DNA from: Thermithiobacillus tepidarius DSM 3134
GTDB lineage: Bacteria; Pseudomonadota; Gammaproteobacteria; Acidithiobacillales; Thermithiobacillaceae
Assembly: GCF_000423825.1 (NCBI RefSeq)
Contig: NZ_KE384096.1
Coordinates: forward strand, 62,001 to 126,000
Direction of reading: 5' to 3'
Length of the DNA stretch: 64,000 nucleotides
In this document: positions 46,549-55,034 of the stretch, in pieces
How positions within the stretch are numbered: the first letter of the stretch is position 1
Layout of the letters: every line of letters begins with the position of its first letter
The notes under the pieces: model-generated
The model's database searches: none
The model's input: the letters and a program-made list of their open reading frames with translations, nothing else
Told to the model about the DNA's origin: nothing
Position numbers and translations under genes: made by a program

Positions 46549-46572
46549 GTAGGAGCGGGCTGGCCCGCGATC
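46549..46572 (+). repeat. REP-type palindromic repeat (unit 9)
   Basis: GTAGGAGCGGGCTGGCCCGC then GATC. About 100 bases from unit 8 and in the opposite orientation. Nothing else is recognised in 46311-46741. Confidence 0.78.
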
Positions 46573-46741
46573 ACGGATGCCAGGCCAGCCCGTGCCTGGG
46601 CTTTGTGCGGCCGCGACCCGCCACGACCAGGAAGGGCAACTCGGGCTTTGTGGTGATCGGCGCAAACGCGCCGCTCTTGGTGCGCGCAGGAAGCGGCGGG
46701 GCCAGGCAGACTTCTTGCGGCCGACGGCGCCCTGATGGCCG

Positions 46742-47263
46742 CTAGCAGCGCGTGACCACCTCGTCCAGCGGCCGGCGCGGGGTCGGCTCGGGGATCTCGG
46801 CGGGGTAGCCCAGGGTGAGGATGGCGATGGGCTCGAGCCCGGCGCGGATGTCGAGGACCCGGCGCACCTGGGCGGCGTCGAAGTCGCCCACCCAGGCGGA
46901 GGCCAGGCCCGCGGCCACGGCGGCGAGCTGGGCGTAGGAGGCAGCGATGGTGGTGTCCTGGATGGCGTAAAGGGTGCGTCCGCGCTCGCCGAACTGGCCG
47001 GCGGAGCGTTCCGGGTCGGCGCTGAAGACCAGGCACACCGGCGCCTGGAAGAGGAAGTCCTGCTGATGGGCGGCCTGGGCGAGCTGCCCGCGCTTGTCGC
47101 TGTCGGTCACCGCATGGATGTGGTAGGCTTGCAGATCACCAGCCGATGGGGCGGCGGCGGCCATTTCCAGCACGGCGTGCAGCTTTTCCGCTTCCACGGG
47201 CGCGTCGTTACGGTAGTGCCGGACGGAGTGGCGGTGGCGGACGGTGCTGAAGAAATCCCACAT
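46742..47263 (-). CDS. Nitroreductase-family protein
   Basis: A 173-residue FMN-binding nitroreductase-fold protein. It opens with the family start FFSTVRHRHSVRHYR and continues AAAAPSAGDLQAYHIHAV, DTTIAASYAQLAAVAAGLASAWVG and IAILTLGYPAE. It uses NAD(P)H to reduce nitro, quinone or flavin-like compounds; the true substrate is unclear. It ends in Cys. It lies 33 bases from bamD on the same strand and could be co-transcribed, although no functional link is evident. Confidence 0.88.
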   Translation of the reverse strand: MWDFFSTVRHRHSVRHYRNDAPVEAEKLHAVLEMAAAAPSAGDLQAYHIHAVTDSDKRGQLAQAAHQQDFLFQAPVCLVFSADPERSAGQFGERGRTLYAIQDTTIAASYAQLAAVAAGLASAWVGDFDAAQVRRVLDIRAGLEPIAILTLGYPAEIPEPTPRRPLDEVVTRC

Positions 47264-47295
47264 GCGAGGCCTCGTGCGTGTTCGTGCGCTGAAGT

Positions 47296-48051
47296 TCAGC
47301 TCAGCGGAATGCCCTTGAGTTCCTTGAGGAAGCGGCTGTTCGGATAATTGTAGGCGAGGATCTTGGCCGTGTCCCGCGCCAAGTCGGACAGGCCCATGGC
47401 CGCGTAGGAGCGGGCCAGGAGCGCCAGGGCTTCCTCGCGCGCCGGGGTGAGCTGATAGTCGGTGATCACCGTCTTGCTGCGCTCGGCGGCGGCCACGAAG
47501 GCGCCGCGCGTGAAGTAGTACTTGGCGACGTTGAGCTCGTAGTTGCCCAGGATCTCCAGCGCCTTGGCCATGCGCAGGCGGGCGTCGGCGGCATAGCGGC
47601 TGTCGGGGAAGCGGGTCACCACGGTGTTGAGGGAGTCGTAGGCGTTGCGTGCCGGCTGCGGGTCCCAGACGGCGCCCTCGATCGCCTGGTAATAGGCGAT
47701 CCCGCGAAGGTAGTAGGCGTAGTCGACGCTGGAATGGGTAGGATGGAGCTTGATGAAGCGGTCGGCGGCGGCGACGGCGGCGGCCGATTCGCCCATCTTG
47801 TAGTAGCTGTAGGCGACGTTCAACTGCGCCTGTTCCGCGTAGCGCCCGTAGGGATAGCGGGATTCCAGCTCCTCGAATTTCTCGATGGCCTGTTGATAGT
47901 TGCCGCTTTTGTACGGCTTCTCGGCCTCGGCGTACAATCTTTCCACCGGCGTGGCGCTGTCGGCGGCCTTGTTCTTCGAGCCGGCGGCGCAGCCCGCGAG
48001 ACTGGCGCCCAGGGCCAGCGCGATGACGAATGGTATGGAATGCTTAAACAT
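47296..48051 (-). CDS. bamD: Outer-membrane assembly lipoprotein BamD
   Basis: An essential part of the BAM complex that inserts beta-barrels such as the TpsB of this window. It has 251 residues with lipobox SLAGC (Cys21), followed by TPR-like repeats: PVERLYAEAEKPYKSGNYQQAI, YPYGRYAEQAQLNVAYSYYKMG, RFIKLHPTHSSVDYAYYLRGI, RFPDSRYAADAR. The usual acidic/aromatic pattern WDPQPARNAYDSLNTVVTRFPDS is present. It is divergent from rluD, an arrangement common in proteobacteria; the ATG codons face each other within 50 bases. Confidence 0.95.
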   Translation of the reverse strand: MFKHSIPFVIALALGASLAGCAAGSKNKAADSATPVERLYAEAEKPYKSGNYQQAIEKFEELESRYPYGRYAEQAQLNVAYSYYKMGESAAAVAAADRFIKLHPTHSSVDYAYYLRGIAYYQAIEGAVWDPQPARNAYDSLNTVVTRFPDSRYAADARLRMAKALEILGNYELNVAKYYFTRGAFVAAAERSKTVITDYQLTPAREEALALLARSYAAMGLSDLARDTAKILAYNYPNSRFLKELKGIPLS

Positions 48052-48079
48052 GAACGTAACTTATCATAATTTGGCGGCA

Positions 48080-49054
48080 ATGGAAGAGGGCGGCGAGACC
48101 ATGCGGCTGGAGCTGCCGCCGGAAACGGAGGGCTGGCGTCTGGATCAGGCGCTGGCCCATCTGCTGCCGGAGTACACGCGCACCCAGATCCAGGGTTGGC
48201 TGAAGGCGGGGCTGGCTCTGGTGGACGGCCAGCCGGCCCGGGGCAGCCAGCGCGTGCTGGGCATGGAGCGGGTGCACCTGCGCATTCCGCCGCCCCAGCC
48301 GGGCGCGTGGGGCGCGGAGGAGATCCCCCTGGATGTCTACTACGAGGACGAGGACATCCTGGTGCTCAACAAGCCGGCGGGGCTGGTGGCGCATCCGGCG
48401 CCCGGCAACCCGGAAGGCACGTTGCTGAACGCCATCCTGCATCACGCCCCGGCCTGCGCCACCCTGCCGCGCGCCGGCATCGTGCACCGCCTGGACAAGG
48501 ACACCTCCGGCCTTTTGGTGGTAGCCAAGAGCGAGGCGGCGCGCCAGGACCTGGTCGAGCAGCTGGCGGCGCGGGAGGTGACCCGCGAGTACCAGGCCCT
48601 GGTGGTCGGCGCCATGACCGGCGGCGGCCGCATCGAGGCGCCCATCGGCCGCCATCCGGTGGATCGCAAGCGCATGGCGGTGACCGGCAGCGGCAAGACG
48701 GCCGTCACCCACTACCGCATCGCCGAGCGCTTTCCCCGCCACACCCTGGTGCGGGTGCGCCTGGAGACCGGGCGCACCCACCAGATCCGCGTGCACATGG
48801 CCCACATCCACCATCCGCTGGTGGGCGATCCGGTCTACGGCGGCCGCCAGATCGTGCCGCCGGGACTCGATGGCGGCGAGCAGGCGCAGTGGCGCGCCTT
48901 CCGCCGCCAGGCCCTGCACGCCGCGCGGCTGGCCTTCCTGCACCCGCGCACCGGCGAGCGCGTGGCCTGGGAGGCACCATTGCCGGCGGATTTCGAGATG
49001 ATGCTCGACTTGCTGCGCCGCTCGCGCGAGCGCACGGAGAAGAGGCCCGACTGA
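48080..49054 (+). CDS. rluD: 23S rRNA pseudouridine synthase D
   Basis: Modifies uridines 1911, 1915 and 1917 of helix 69 in E. coli 23S rRNA. From the chosen ATG it has 324 residues: an S4 domain (GWRLDQALAHLLPEYTRTQIQGWL), then the RluA catalytic fold with HRLDKDTSGLLVVAK (catalytic Asp), HYRIAERF and LETGRTHQIRVHMAHIHHPLVGDPVYGG. In-frame ATGs at 48050, 48080 and 48101 are all possible; a -10-like CATAAT just upstream of 48080 disfavours the first. The stop overlaps the pgeF start, so the pair is translationally coupled. Confidence 0.95.
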   Translation: MEEGGETMRLELPPETEGWRLDQALAHLLPEYTRTQIQGWLKAGLALVDGQPARGSQRVLGMERVHLRIPPPQPGAWGAEEIPLDVYYEDEDILVLNKPAGLVAHPAPGNPEGTLLNAILHHAPACATLPRAGIVHRLDKDTSGLLVVAKSEAARQDLVEQLAAREVTREYQALVVGAMTGGGRIEAPIGRHPVDRKRMAVTGSGKTAVTHYRIAERFPRHTLVRVRLETGRTHQIRVHMAHIHHPLVGDPVYGGRQIVPPGLDGGEQAQWRAFRRQALHAARLAFLHPRTGERVAWEAPLPADFEMMLDLLRRSRERTEKRPD

Positions 49055-49803
49055 TGCTGCACTTGATCCAGCCCGATTGGCCGGTGCCCGCCCACGTGCG
49101 CTGCTGCATCAGCACCCGCGCCGGCGGGGTGAGCGAGGGCCCCTACGCCGGCCTGAACCTGGCCACCCACGTGGGCGACGCGCCCGAGCGCGTGGCGCGC
49201 AACCGCGCGCTGCTGCGCACGGCGGCGGGACTGCCGGCGGAGCCGCGCTGGCTGGAGCAGGTGCACGGCACGGCGGTGGCGGAGTTCCGCGAGCCCGGCG
49301 CGGCGGTGCCGCGGGCCGACGGCGCGGTGACCGGCACGCCGGGGGTGGTGCTCGCCGTGATGACGGCCGACTGCCTGCCGGTGCTGCTGGCCGACGCGGC
49401 GGGCCGGCGCGTCGCGGCCCTGCACGCCGGCTGGCGCGGCCTGGCGGACGGCATGCTGGAGGCGGGGGTGGCGGCCATGGAGCGGCCGGGCAGCGCGCTC
49501 TGTGCCTACCTGGGCCCGGCCATCGGCCCGGCGGCCTTCGAAGTGGGGGGCGAGGTGCGGGAACGCTTCCTGGCTTGGCGGCCGGCCGCCGCCGATGCCT
49601 TCCGGCCCTCGCCGGCGGGCCGCTGGCTGGCCGACCTCTACGCACTGGCGCGCCTGCGCCTGCAAGCGGCGGGGGTGCCGGCCGCGCAGATCTTCGGCGG
49701 GGAGCTGTGCACCTACGCGCAGGCGGAGCGTTTCTTCTCCTACCGGCGCGAAGGGGTGACCGGCCGCATGGCCTCCCTGATCTGGCTGGAGGCCGCATCG
49801 TGA
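49054..49803 (+). CDS. pgeF: YfiH-type polyphenol oxidase/purine nucleosidase-fold protein
   Basis: A 249-residue protein of the YfiH/DUF152 family. Zinc-site residues are in RWLEQVHGT (His), TADCLPVLLAD (Cys) and LHAGWRGL (His). The family was called laccase-like, later shown to cleave purine nucleosides; E. coli PgeF (YfiH) helps edit peptidoglycan precursors. The rluD-yfiH order is conserved in many proteobacteria, supporting the call. ATG overlaps the rluD TGA. Confidence 0.92.
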   Translation: MLHLIQPDWPVPAHVRCCISTRAGGVSEGPYAGLNLATHVGDAPERVARNRALLRTAAGLPAEPRWLEQVHGTAVAEFREPGAAVPRADGAVTGTPGVVLAVMTADCLPVLLADAAGRRVAALHAGWRGLADGMLEAGVAAMERPGSALCAYLGPAIGPAAFEVGGEVRERFLAWRPAAADAFRPSPAGRWLADLYALARLRLQAAGVPAAQIFGGELCTYAQAERFFSYRREGVTGRMASLIWLEAAS

Positions 49804-49822
49804 ACAGACAAGGAGAAAAAAG

Positions 49823-50545
49823 ATGAGCAGCAGCCCTTGGCGATTTTCCCTGTTGGTGCTGGGCTTGGGCTTCGCGCCTCTGGCCCTGGCCGCGGACCGG
49901 GTGCCGCCGCCCGACCAGGTGGTTCTGCCCTTGGCGGCGGAGACCTGGGCCACCGCCGCCGCGCCGCGCGTGCGTGTGGGCATCGATGCCGTGCTGCAGG
50001 ATGCCGGGGCCGTCGCCGGCGCCCACGGGCGCATCCGCAAGAGCCTGCAGGCCCTGGACGGCCAGGCCGATTGGCACATCACCCGCTTCGAGCGCAGCCA
50101 GGACGCGGCGGGCCTGGAGCGCCTGCGGGTGGAGGCGGAGGCGCGGGTGCCGGAGGCGCGCCTGGGCAACGTGCGCGACCGCGCCAAGTCGGTCAGCCAG
50201 CCGGGCATGCAGGTGCGGGTGGACGACATCGATTTCACCCCGACCCTGGCCGAGCGGCAGGCGGCCGAGGCCCAGGCGCGGGCCCGCATCTACGCCCAGG
50301 TCAACGACGAGCTGGTGCGCCTGCGCAGCGCCTTTCCGGAGCAGCGCTGGCACGTGCACCGGATCGATTTCCTGAATACGGCGCGGCCCCTGCCGGCCGC
50401 CCAGGACAAGATGCTGACCCGCGCCGCTCCGGCCATGGAGGCGGCCATGCCGGTGATGGTCAACGACTTGGTGACCGTCAACGCCGTGGCCACCCTGGCC
50501 GCGCCGGAGGCGCCTTCCGTCCCGGCCGCTCCGGCGCCGCGCTAG
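49823..50545 (+). CDS. Exported protein, unknown (SIMPL-like resemblance)
   Basis: A 240-residue protein with a clear signal peptide (FSLLVLGLGFAPLALA, cut before ADRVPP) and an Ala/Pro-rich tail (APEAPSVPAAPAPR). The middle has alternating beta and helix segments (ADWHITRFERSQDAAGLERLRVEA, DRAKSVSQPGMQVRVDDIDFTPT) vaguely like SIMPL/DUF541 periplasmic proteins, but I cannot assign it. AAGGAG precedes the ATG. It follows pgeF by 19 bases and may share its transcript. Confidence 0.72.
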   Translation: MSSSPWRFSLLVLGLGFAPLALAADRVPPPDQVVLPLAAETWATAAAPRVRVGIDAVLQDAGAVAGAHGRIRKSLQALDGQADWHITRFERSQDAAGLERLRVEAEARVPEARLGNVRDRAKSVSQPGMQVRVDDIDFTPTLAERQAAEAQARARIYAQVNDELVRLRSAFPEQRWHVHRIDFLNTARPLPAAQDKMLTRAAPAMEAAMPVMVNDLVTVNAVATLAAPEAPSVPAAPAPR

Positions 50546-50557
50546 CCGTCCCCGGCA

Positions 50558-52681
50558 TCACGCAGGCGGCGTCCCCCACAGGGGCGCCGCCACACTGCCC
50601 CTCACGATTTCCACCTGCGCGCTTTCGAGCGCTTCGATCACCGTTTCCCCGCCCTCGCGCCGGACGGCGACGTCCACTTTGCCGGCGCCGACGGCAATGC
50701 CCCGCAGCTCCAGGCGCGGCAGCCAGTCCGGCAGCCAAGGGTCCAGATGGCAGCGGCGCCGCGGCGCGTCCGGCACCAGGCCGAGGAAGAGCTGCGCCGC
50801 CAGCAGCGGTGCCGCGGCGGCCCAGGCCTGGGGACTGTTGGCTTCCTCGTAAGGCACGGGCAGGCCGTGGGAGCGGTCGAGCCCGCAGAAGAGTTCCGGC
50901 AGGCGGTCGTCCTCGAAGGCGGTGGCCGCCTCCAGGATGGCTTTGAGCAGGATGCCGGCCTCTTCGCGAAAGCCGTAGCGCCACAGCCCGGCGGCGGCGA
51001 GGGCGGTGTCGTGGGGCCAGACCGAGCCGCGCTGGTAGAGCAGGGGGTTGTAGGCCGAGTTGTCGGCGGACAGGGTGCGCAGGCCCCAGCCGCTGAAGAG
51101 GTCGGGGGCGAGCAGGCGCCGGGCCACGGCGGCGGCGCGCGCGGACGCGGGTAGGCCGCACCAGAGCAGGTGGCCGGCATTGGAGGCGATGCCGGCCACC
51201 AGGCGCTTGTCCCGGTCCAGGGCGAGGGCGTAGAAGCCGGCCTCCGCCATCCAGAAGCGTTCCTCCACCTGGGTGCGCAGGCGGGTCGCCGCGTCCCGCT
51301 GGCGCGCCGCCTCGCTGTCTTCGCCCAGTGCGTCCAGGAGCTCGGCCATGGCCAGACGGGCGGCAAAGAGATAGCCCTGCAGCTCGACCGTGGCGAGCGG
51401 CGGCTCGGCCAGGCGCCCGTCGGCGTGGACGATGGCGTCGCCGGCGTCCTTCCAGCCCTGGTTGCGGTAGCCCTGGGGGCTGCGCGTGGCGTACTCCTGC
51501 AGCCCGTCGCCGTCGCGGTCGCCCAGCTCGTCGCACCAGCGCAGGGCCCGGCGCGCGTGATCGAAATGGCGGTCCAGCAGCCGGCGCTCGCCGCTCCAGC
51601 GCCAGGCGTGCCACAGGGCGAGGCAGTACAGGGCCGGGGCGTCGTGGGTGCCGTAGTAGGGGGAGTAGGGCAGCCGGCCCTGCCGGGTCAGCTCGTCGCG
51701 GCGCAGCTCGTGGGGCAGCTTGCCGGGCTCCTCGTCGCGGAAGTCGTCGCGCCGGCGGCCCTGATGGCGGCCCAGCGCCGCCAGGGCGCCCGCGGCCGAC
51801 CAGGCCCCGTCCACGCCGGCCATGAGCGCGGTCACCAGGGAGTCCCGCCCGAAAAGGGTCAGGAACCAGGGAGCGCCGGTGGCGACATAGGGCGTGTCGT
51901 CGTCCTGGGGGATGGCCAGGGCGTGCAGATCGGCGCGGCCGCGCTCGAAGGGCCGCGCCAGGAGCGGCACGCTGCGGATGCGCAGCCGCTGCGGGTCCGG
52001 CACCGGATTGGGCTCCGGCGCGTGGGGGTCGCCGGCCAGGGCGAGCGTGACGCCGTCCAGGATCGGCGCGGCCTCCAGGCAGCAGGTCCAGGTGCCGCCG
52101 GGCGCCAAGTCGAGTTCGAAGACGATCAGGCTGCCGACGAAGGCGGGGACGCCGGCACCGGGATGGAGGTCGAGCCGCAGTCCGCGGCGGAAGCCCCCGC
52201 GCACATAGTCCAGGATGACGCCGTGCTCGGCGGGCATGCGGTTGACGTTCAGGCGCGGCGGGATGGAGCGGTTCTTGACTTCGAAGATGTCGGCGAAATC
52301 GGCGTCCATCTGGATGGTGAGGCGCACCCGCACGGCGCGATCGCCGAAGGCGCGGATCGCGTAGTCGTCATGCAGCACGCCATCGAGCCGGCGGCGCAGG
52401 CTGAGCAGCAGAGTGCCGGCCGGCAGATCGCCGCCGGGGTCGCGGATGTGCGGATTCTGGAACTCCCATTGGGCGGTGGCGTGGCCGCTGCGCGAGCGGC
52501 CCAGTAGGCGCCAGGCCTGGCCGCCGACGCCGAGCCGGTAGGTGGACAGGACGCGGGTATCGCCGGCGAATAGGCCGTGCAGCTCGCCGGCCTGGATTTG
52601 GCCATCGAGGGCGCAGGCGAGCGCCACGCCGCCGCCGTGGAGCACCAGGATGGGCTGCGGAATGCGGGCGCCGCCGTTCAT
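50558..52681 (-). CDS. Amylo-alpha-1,6-glucosidase-like protein (GDE_C type), copy 1
   Basis: A 707-residue glycoside hydrolase of the bacterial glycogen-debranching-like family. The N-terminal beta-sandwich part (about 1-230; ILVLHGGGVALACALDG, GLFAGDTRVLSTYRL) precedes an (alpha/alpha)6 barrel (about 270-640). Barrel marks are APWFLTLFGRDSL, DEEPGKLPHELR, PYYGTHDAPALY, GDGLQEY, NQGWKDAGDAIVHADG, GWGLRTLS and VWPHDTALAAAGL. No signal peptide, so cytosolic: trimming of glycogen or other alpha-glucans is likely. A paralogue lies at the window end. The start overlaps the stop of the preceding membrane-protein gene by 4 bases. Confidence 0.88.
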   Translation of the reverse strand: MNGGARIPQPILVLHGGGVALACALDGQIQAGELHGLFAGDTRVLSTYRLGVGGQAWRLLGRSRSGHATAQWEFQNPHIRDPGGDLPAGTLLLSLRRRLDGVLHDDYAIRAFGDRAVRVRLTIQMDADFADIFEVKNRSIPPRLNVNRMPAEHGVILDYVRGGFRRGLRLDLHPGAGVPAFVGSLIVFELDLAPGGTWTCCLEAAPILDGVTLALAGDPHAPEPNPVPDPQRLRIRSVPLLARPFERGRADLHALAIPQDDDTPYVATGAPWFLTLFGRDSLVTALMAGVDGAWSAAGALAALGRHQGRRRDDFRDEEPGKLPHELRRDELTRQGRLPYSPYYGTHDAPALYCLALWHAWRWSGERRLLDRHFDHARRALRWCDELGDRDGDGLQEYATRSPQGYRNQGWKDAGDAIVHADGRLAEPPLATVELQGYLFAARLAMAELLDALGEDSEAARQRDAATRLRTQVEERFWMAEAGFYALALDRDKRLVAGIASNAGHLLWCGLPASARAAAVARRLLAPDLFSGWGLRTLSADNSAYNPLLYQRGSVWPHDTALAAAGLWRYGFREEAGILLKAILEAATAFEDDRLPELFCGLDRSHGLPVPYEEANSPQAWAAAAPLLAAQLFLGLVPDAPRRRCHLDPWLPDWLPRLELRGIAVGAGKVDVAVRREGGETVIEALESAQVEIVRGSVAAPLWGTPPA

Positions 52682-53127
52682 CGGGGTACGTAGATGAGGC
52701 CGACCAGCCCGCCCCAGAGGGCGTGCATGAGCAGGCTGGTGAGCGCGAAGCGCGGCGTGCCGGTCTTGCGGCCCATGAAGCCCAGGCCGGACATGGGCGC
52801 CACCAGGGAGCCGGCGAGGGTGACGGCCAGGAATTCACCCCAGAGCAGCCCTTCCAGCGGCCGCGGCCAAGCCAGGTTCGGCTCGATGACCGCGGCCCAG
52901 AGCAGCACCAGCAGGATGCTGTTGGCCAGATGGGAAACGAGCCCCAGGATCCAGGCGCTGGGCCGGTCGGACACCATGTAGCGGCGGCCGAAGTCGGCGA
53001 TGTCGATGGCGACCAGGCCGGGGATCTTGCCCGCCCACAGGCCGGCGATGGCCATGACGTAGCCGGCGGCCAGACCCGCCAGCACGACCCCCGCGAAATC
53101 CACCTCCCGCCACGAGAGAATCTCCAC
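52678..53127 (-). CDS. Four-helix membrane protein, unknown
   Basis: A 149-residue inner-membrane protein with four likely TM segments: FAGVVLAGLAAGYVMAIAGL, GLVSHLANSILLVLLWAAVI, LLWGEFLAVTLAGSLVAP and LMHALWGGLVGLIYV. The start is GTG with AAGGCGAG a few bases ahead. It overlaps the glucosidase gene start and is 50 bases from the next membrane-protein gene; the three plus the glucosidase form one minus-strand run. It resembles the two larger neighbours in topology but shares little sequence with them. Confidence 0.75.
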   Translation of the reverse strand: MEILSWREVDFAGVVLAGLAAGYVMAIAGLWAGKIPGLVAIDIADFGRRYMVSDRPSAWILGLVSHLANSILLVLLWAAVIEPNLAWPRPLEGLLWGEFLAVTLAGSLVAPMSGLGFMGRKTGTPRFALTSLLMHALWGGLVGLIYVPR

Positions 53128-53177
53128 GGCGCTCGCCTTCTGTGTGACTTGCCGGCTGTGCCCGGCGCCCTTCCGCC

Positions 53178-53681
53178 TTACATGGCGTGCTGCATCTCGC
53201 GCCGGGCCAGCAGCTTGTAGGCCCAGGCCGCCGTGAGGCCGAAGAGCACGTGGTCCGCCAGCACGATCCAGCTGCGCAGGAGGACGAACCAGGGAAAGAG
53301 CGCGGTGAAGCCGTAGTAGTTGACGAAGTACAGGGCCAGGCCGAAGAGCGCGCCCAGGAGCAGGGTCGGGCCGTCATCGAGACGAAAGATGAGATAGGCC
53401 AGGATCAGCCCGTAGAGCACGGCCAGGCCGAAGTGCACGAGCATGGCGGCCAGGAAGGCACTGGTATCGAAGCTGACCGGCGGCGGCAGCACCGCCGGGC
53501 CCAAGAGAAGGGCGCCGATGATGCGCAGCGGCAGCCAGGGCGACACCCCGGCGGCAAAGCGCAGCAGGAGCATTTCCACGACGATGAACACCAGACCGGC
53601 GATGAGGCCGGCCCAGATGGCGGCGTGCCAGTGCGGCGTCCGCCCGGTTTCCATGTAAGCCAAAGTCCTGGCGCGGGGCAC
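53178..53681 (-). CDS. Membrane protein with GRTPHW motif, paralogue A
   Basis: A 167-residue integral membrane protein of about four TM helices: AIWAGLIAGLVFIVVEMLLL, AAMLVHFGLAVLYGLILAYLIF, LLLGALFGLALYFVNYY and ADHVLFGLTAAWAY. It is clearly homologous to the next gene (53769-54284): shared GRTPHW near the N-terminus, GLVFIVVEMLL, YGL/YAL-I-AYLIFRLD, YYVN-YGFT-LFPWF and GAWAYK-LA-RE. The start is GTG with GGAGG about 5 bases ahead. The family is unknown. Confidence 0.78.
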   Translation of the reverse strand: MPRARTLAYMETGRTPHWHAAIWAGLIAGLVFIVVEMLLLRFAAGVSPWLPLRIIGALLLGPAVLPPPVSFDTSAFLAAMLVHFGLAVLYGLILAYLIFRLDDGPTLLLGALFGLALYFVNYYGFTALFPWFVLLRSWIVLADHVLFGLTAAWAYKLLARREMQHAM

Positions 53682-53768
53682 GGGTTCCTCCTTTTCATGC
53701 TCGATGTGGTGAAGCCTGCGCCGGTCGTCATCACGGCCGGCGCAGGCCCCGGACAGCTGTAGGCCGGT

Positions 53769-54284
53769 TCAGGCGGTTCTCACTTCGTGCAGCACCTCCC
53801 GCTTCGCCAGCTCCTTGTAGGCCCAGGCCCCGGACACGCCGAAGGCGATGTGGGTCAGGATGCTGATCCAGTTGCGCGCCTCGGCGAACCAGGGGAAGAG
53901 CCCGGTGAAGCCGTAGAAGTTGACGTAGTAGATGAGCAGCCCGCCCACCACGCCGACCAGCAGGGCCGCCCAGGTGTCCAGGCGGAAGATGAGGTAGGCG
54001 CCGATCAGGGCGTAGATGATGGACAGCGCGAAGTGCACCAGCGCCGCGGCCAGGAACACCGTCAGGCTGAAGGTGTGGGGCGGCGGCAGGGCGTCCTGGC
54101 CGAGGGCAATGGCGCCAACCATGCGGACCGGGGTCCAGGGCGTGGTGCCTGGCACGAAAAGCGGCACCAGAAGCATTTCCAGCACCAGAAACACGATGCC
54201 GGCGATGATGCCCGCGCCGACCGCGGAGTTCCAGTGCGGCGTGCGCCCGTGCTCCACATGGGACATGACATGTACGTGTGGCAT
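53769..54284 (-). CDS. Membrane protein with GRTPHW motif, paralogue B
   Basis: A 171-residue paralogue of the preceding gene, first in the minus-strand run that ends with the glucosidase. The N-terminus is His-rich (MPHVHVMSHVEHGRTPHW), which could bind metal. TM helices are VGAGIIAGIVFLVLEMLLVP, AAALVHFALSIIYALIGAYLIF, LLVGVVGGLLIYYVNF and ILTHIAFGVSGAWAY. GGAGG lies 6 bases before ATG 54284. Divergent from mtnD with a 203-base gap. Function unknown. Confidence 0.8.
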   Translation of the reverse strand: MPHVHVMSHVEHGRTPHWNSAVGAGIIAGIVFLVLEMLLVPLFVPGTTPWTPVRMVGAIALGQDALPPPHTFSLTVFLAAALVHFALSIIYALIGAYLIFRLDTWAALLVGVVGGLLIYYVNFYGFTGLFPWFAEARNWISILTHIAFGVSGAWAYKELAKREVLHEVRTA

Positions 54285-54487
54285 GGCATCCTCCTTGGGA
54301 TATTGCCAATCGAACAATTGCTTAGACCAAATCCCGGAAGTTCCGGCAGGATCGCTCCGACCTTCGCCGGAGATGGCGCGCAACGGGGCCGGAAGCCAGA
54401 CGAGGATGACAGGATGGGACCCTTGGGATACATTTACAGGCGAATGCCGGGCCCGCTTTCCTGGCCCGGGACACAGGAGAAAGAACG

Positions 54488-55024
54488 ATGGCGAGTTTGC
54501 AACGGCAGGACGGCACGGTAGTGACCGACTTGCAAGCCATTCAGGCCGCCCTGGCGCCGCTGGGCGTCACGCTGAACTATTGGCCGACCGGGGGCAGCGC
54601 GCGCCTGCAGGCGCTCCTGGCCCAGGCGGCGCTGAACGAGGCGGAGAAGGAAGAGCTGCTCGGCCACCTGGACCATTACTTCCAGCGGCTCAAGGACGAG
54701 CAGGGCTACCAGAGCCGCGATCTCATCGTGCTGCACGAGGCGCTGCCGGGCCTGGGCGAGATGCTGGGCAAGTTCGACAAGTGCCACACCCACGCCGACG
54801 ACGAGGTGCGCTACATCGTGGACGGCGAGGGCATCTTCGGCTTCGTGCTGCCCGACGGACAGCAGGTCGAGCTCACCGTGGCGGCGGGCGACTACATCAA
54901 CGTGCCGCGCGACACGGAGCACTGGTTCCGCCTGACGCCCATGCGTCGGGTCAAGGCCGTGCGCTACTTCAGCAGCACGGCCGGCTGGGTGCCCGAGTAC
55001 ACGGGCACGCCGGTGCTCTTTTGA
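54488..55024 (+). CDS. mtnD: Acireductone dioxygenase
   Basis: A methionine-salvage enzyme of the cupin fold that oxidises acireductone to the 2-keto acid precursor of methionine (Fe form) or to off-pathway products (Ni form). It has 178 residues. Metal ligands are His100, His102 and Glu106 in KCHTHADDEVRYIV, and His145 in RDTEHWFRL. Length and motifs match the family. First gene of mtnD-mtnW-mtnX-mtnB; the next start is 11 bases after its stop. AGGAGAAAGAACG precedes the ATG. Confidence 0.95.
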   Translation: MASLQRQDGTVVTDLQAIQAALAPLGVTLNYWPTGGSARLQALLAQAALNEAEKEELLGHLDHYFQRLKDEQGYQSRDLIVLHEALPGLGEMLGKFDKCHTHADDEVRYIVDGEGIFGFVLPDGQQVELTVAAGDYINVPRDTEHWFRLTPMRRVKAVRYFSSTAGWVPEYTGTPVLF

Positions 55025-55034
55025 CGGGGCGCGC

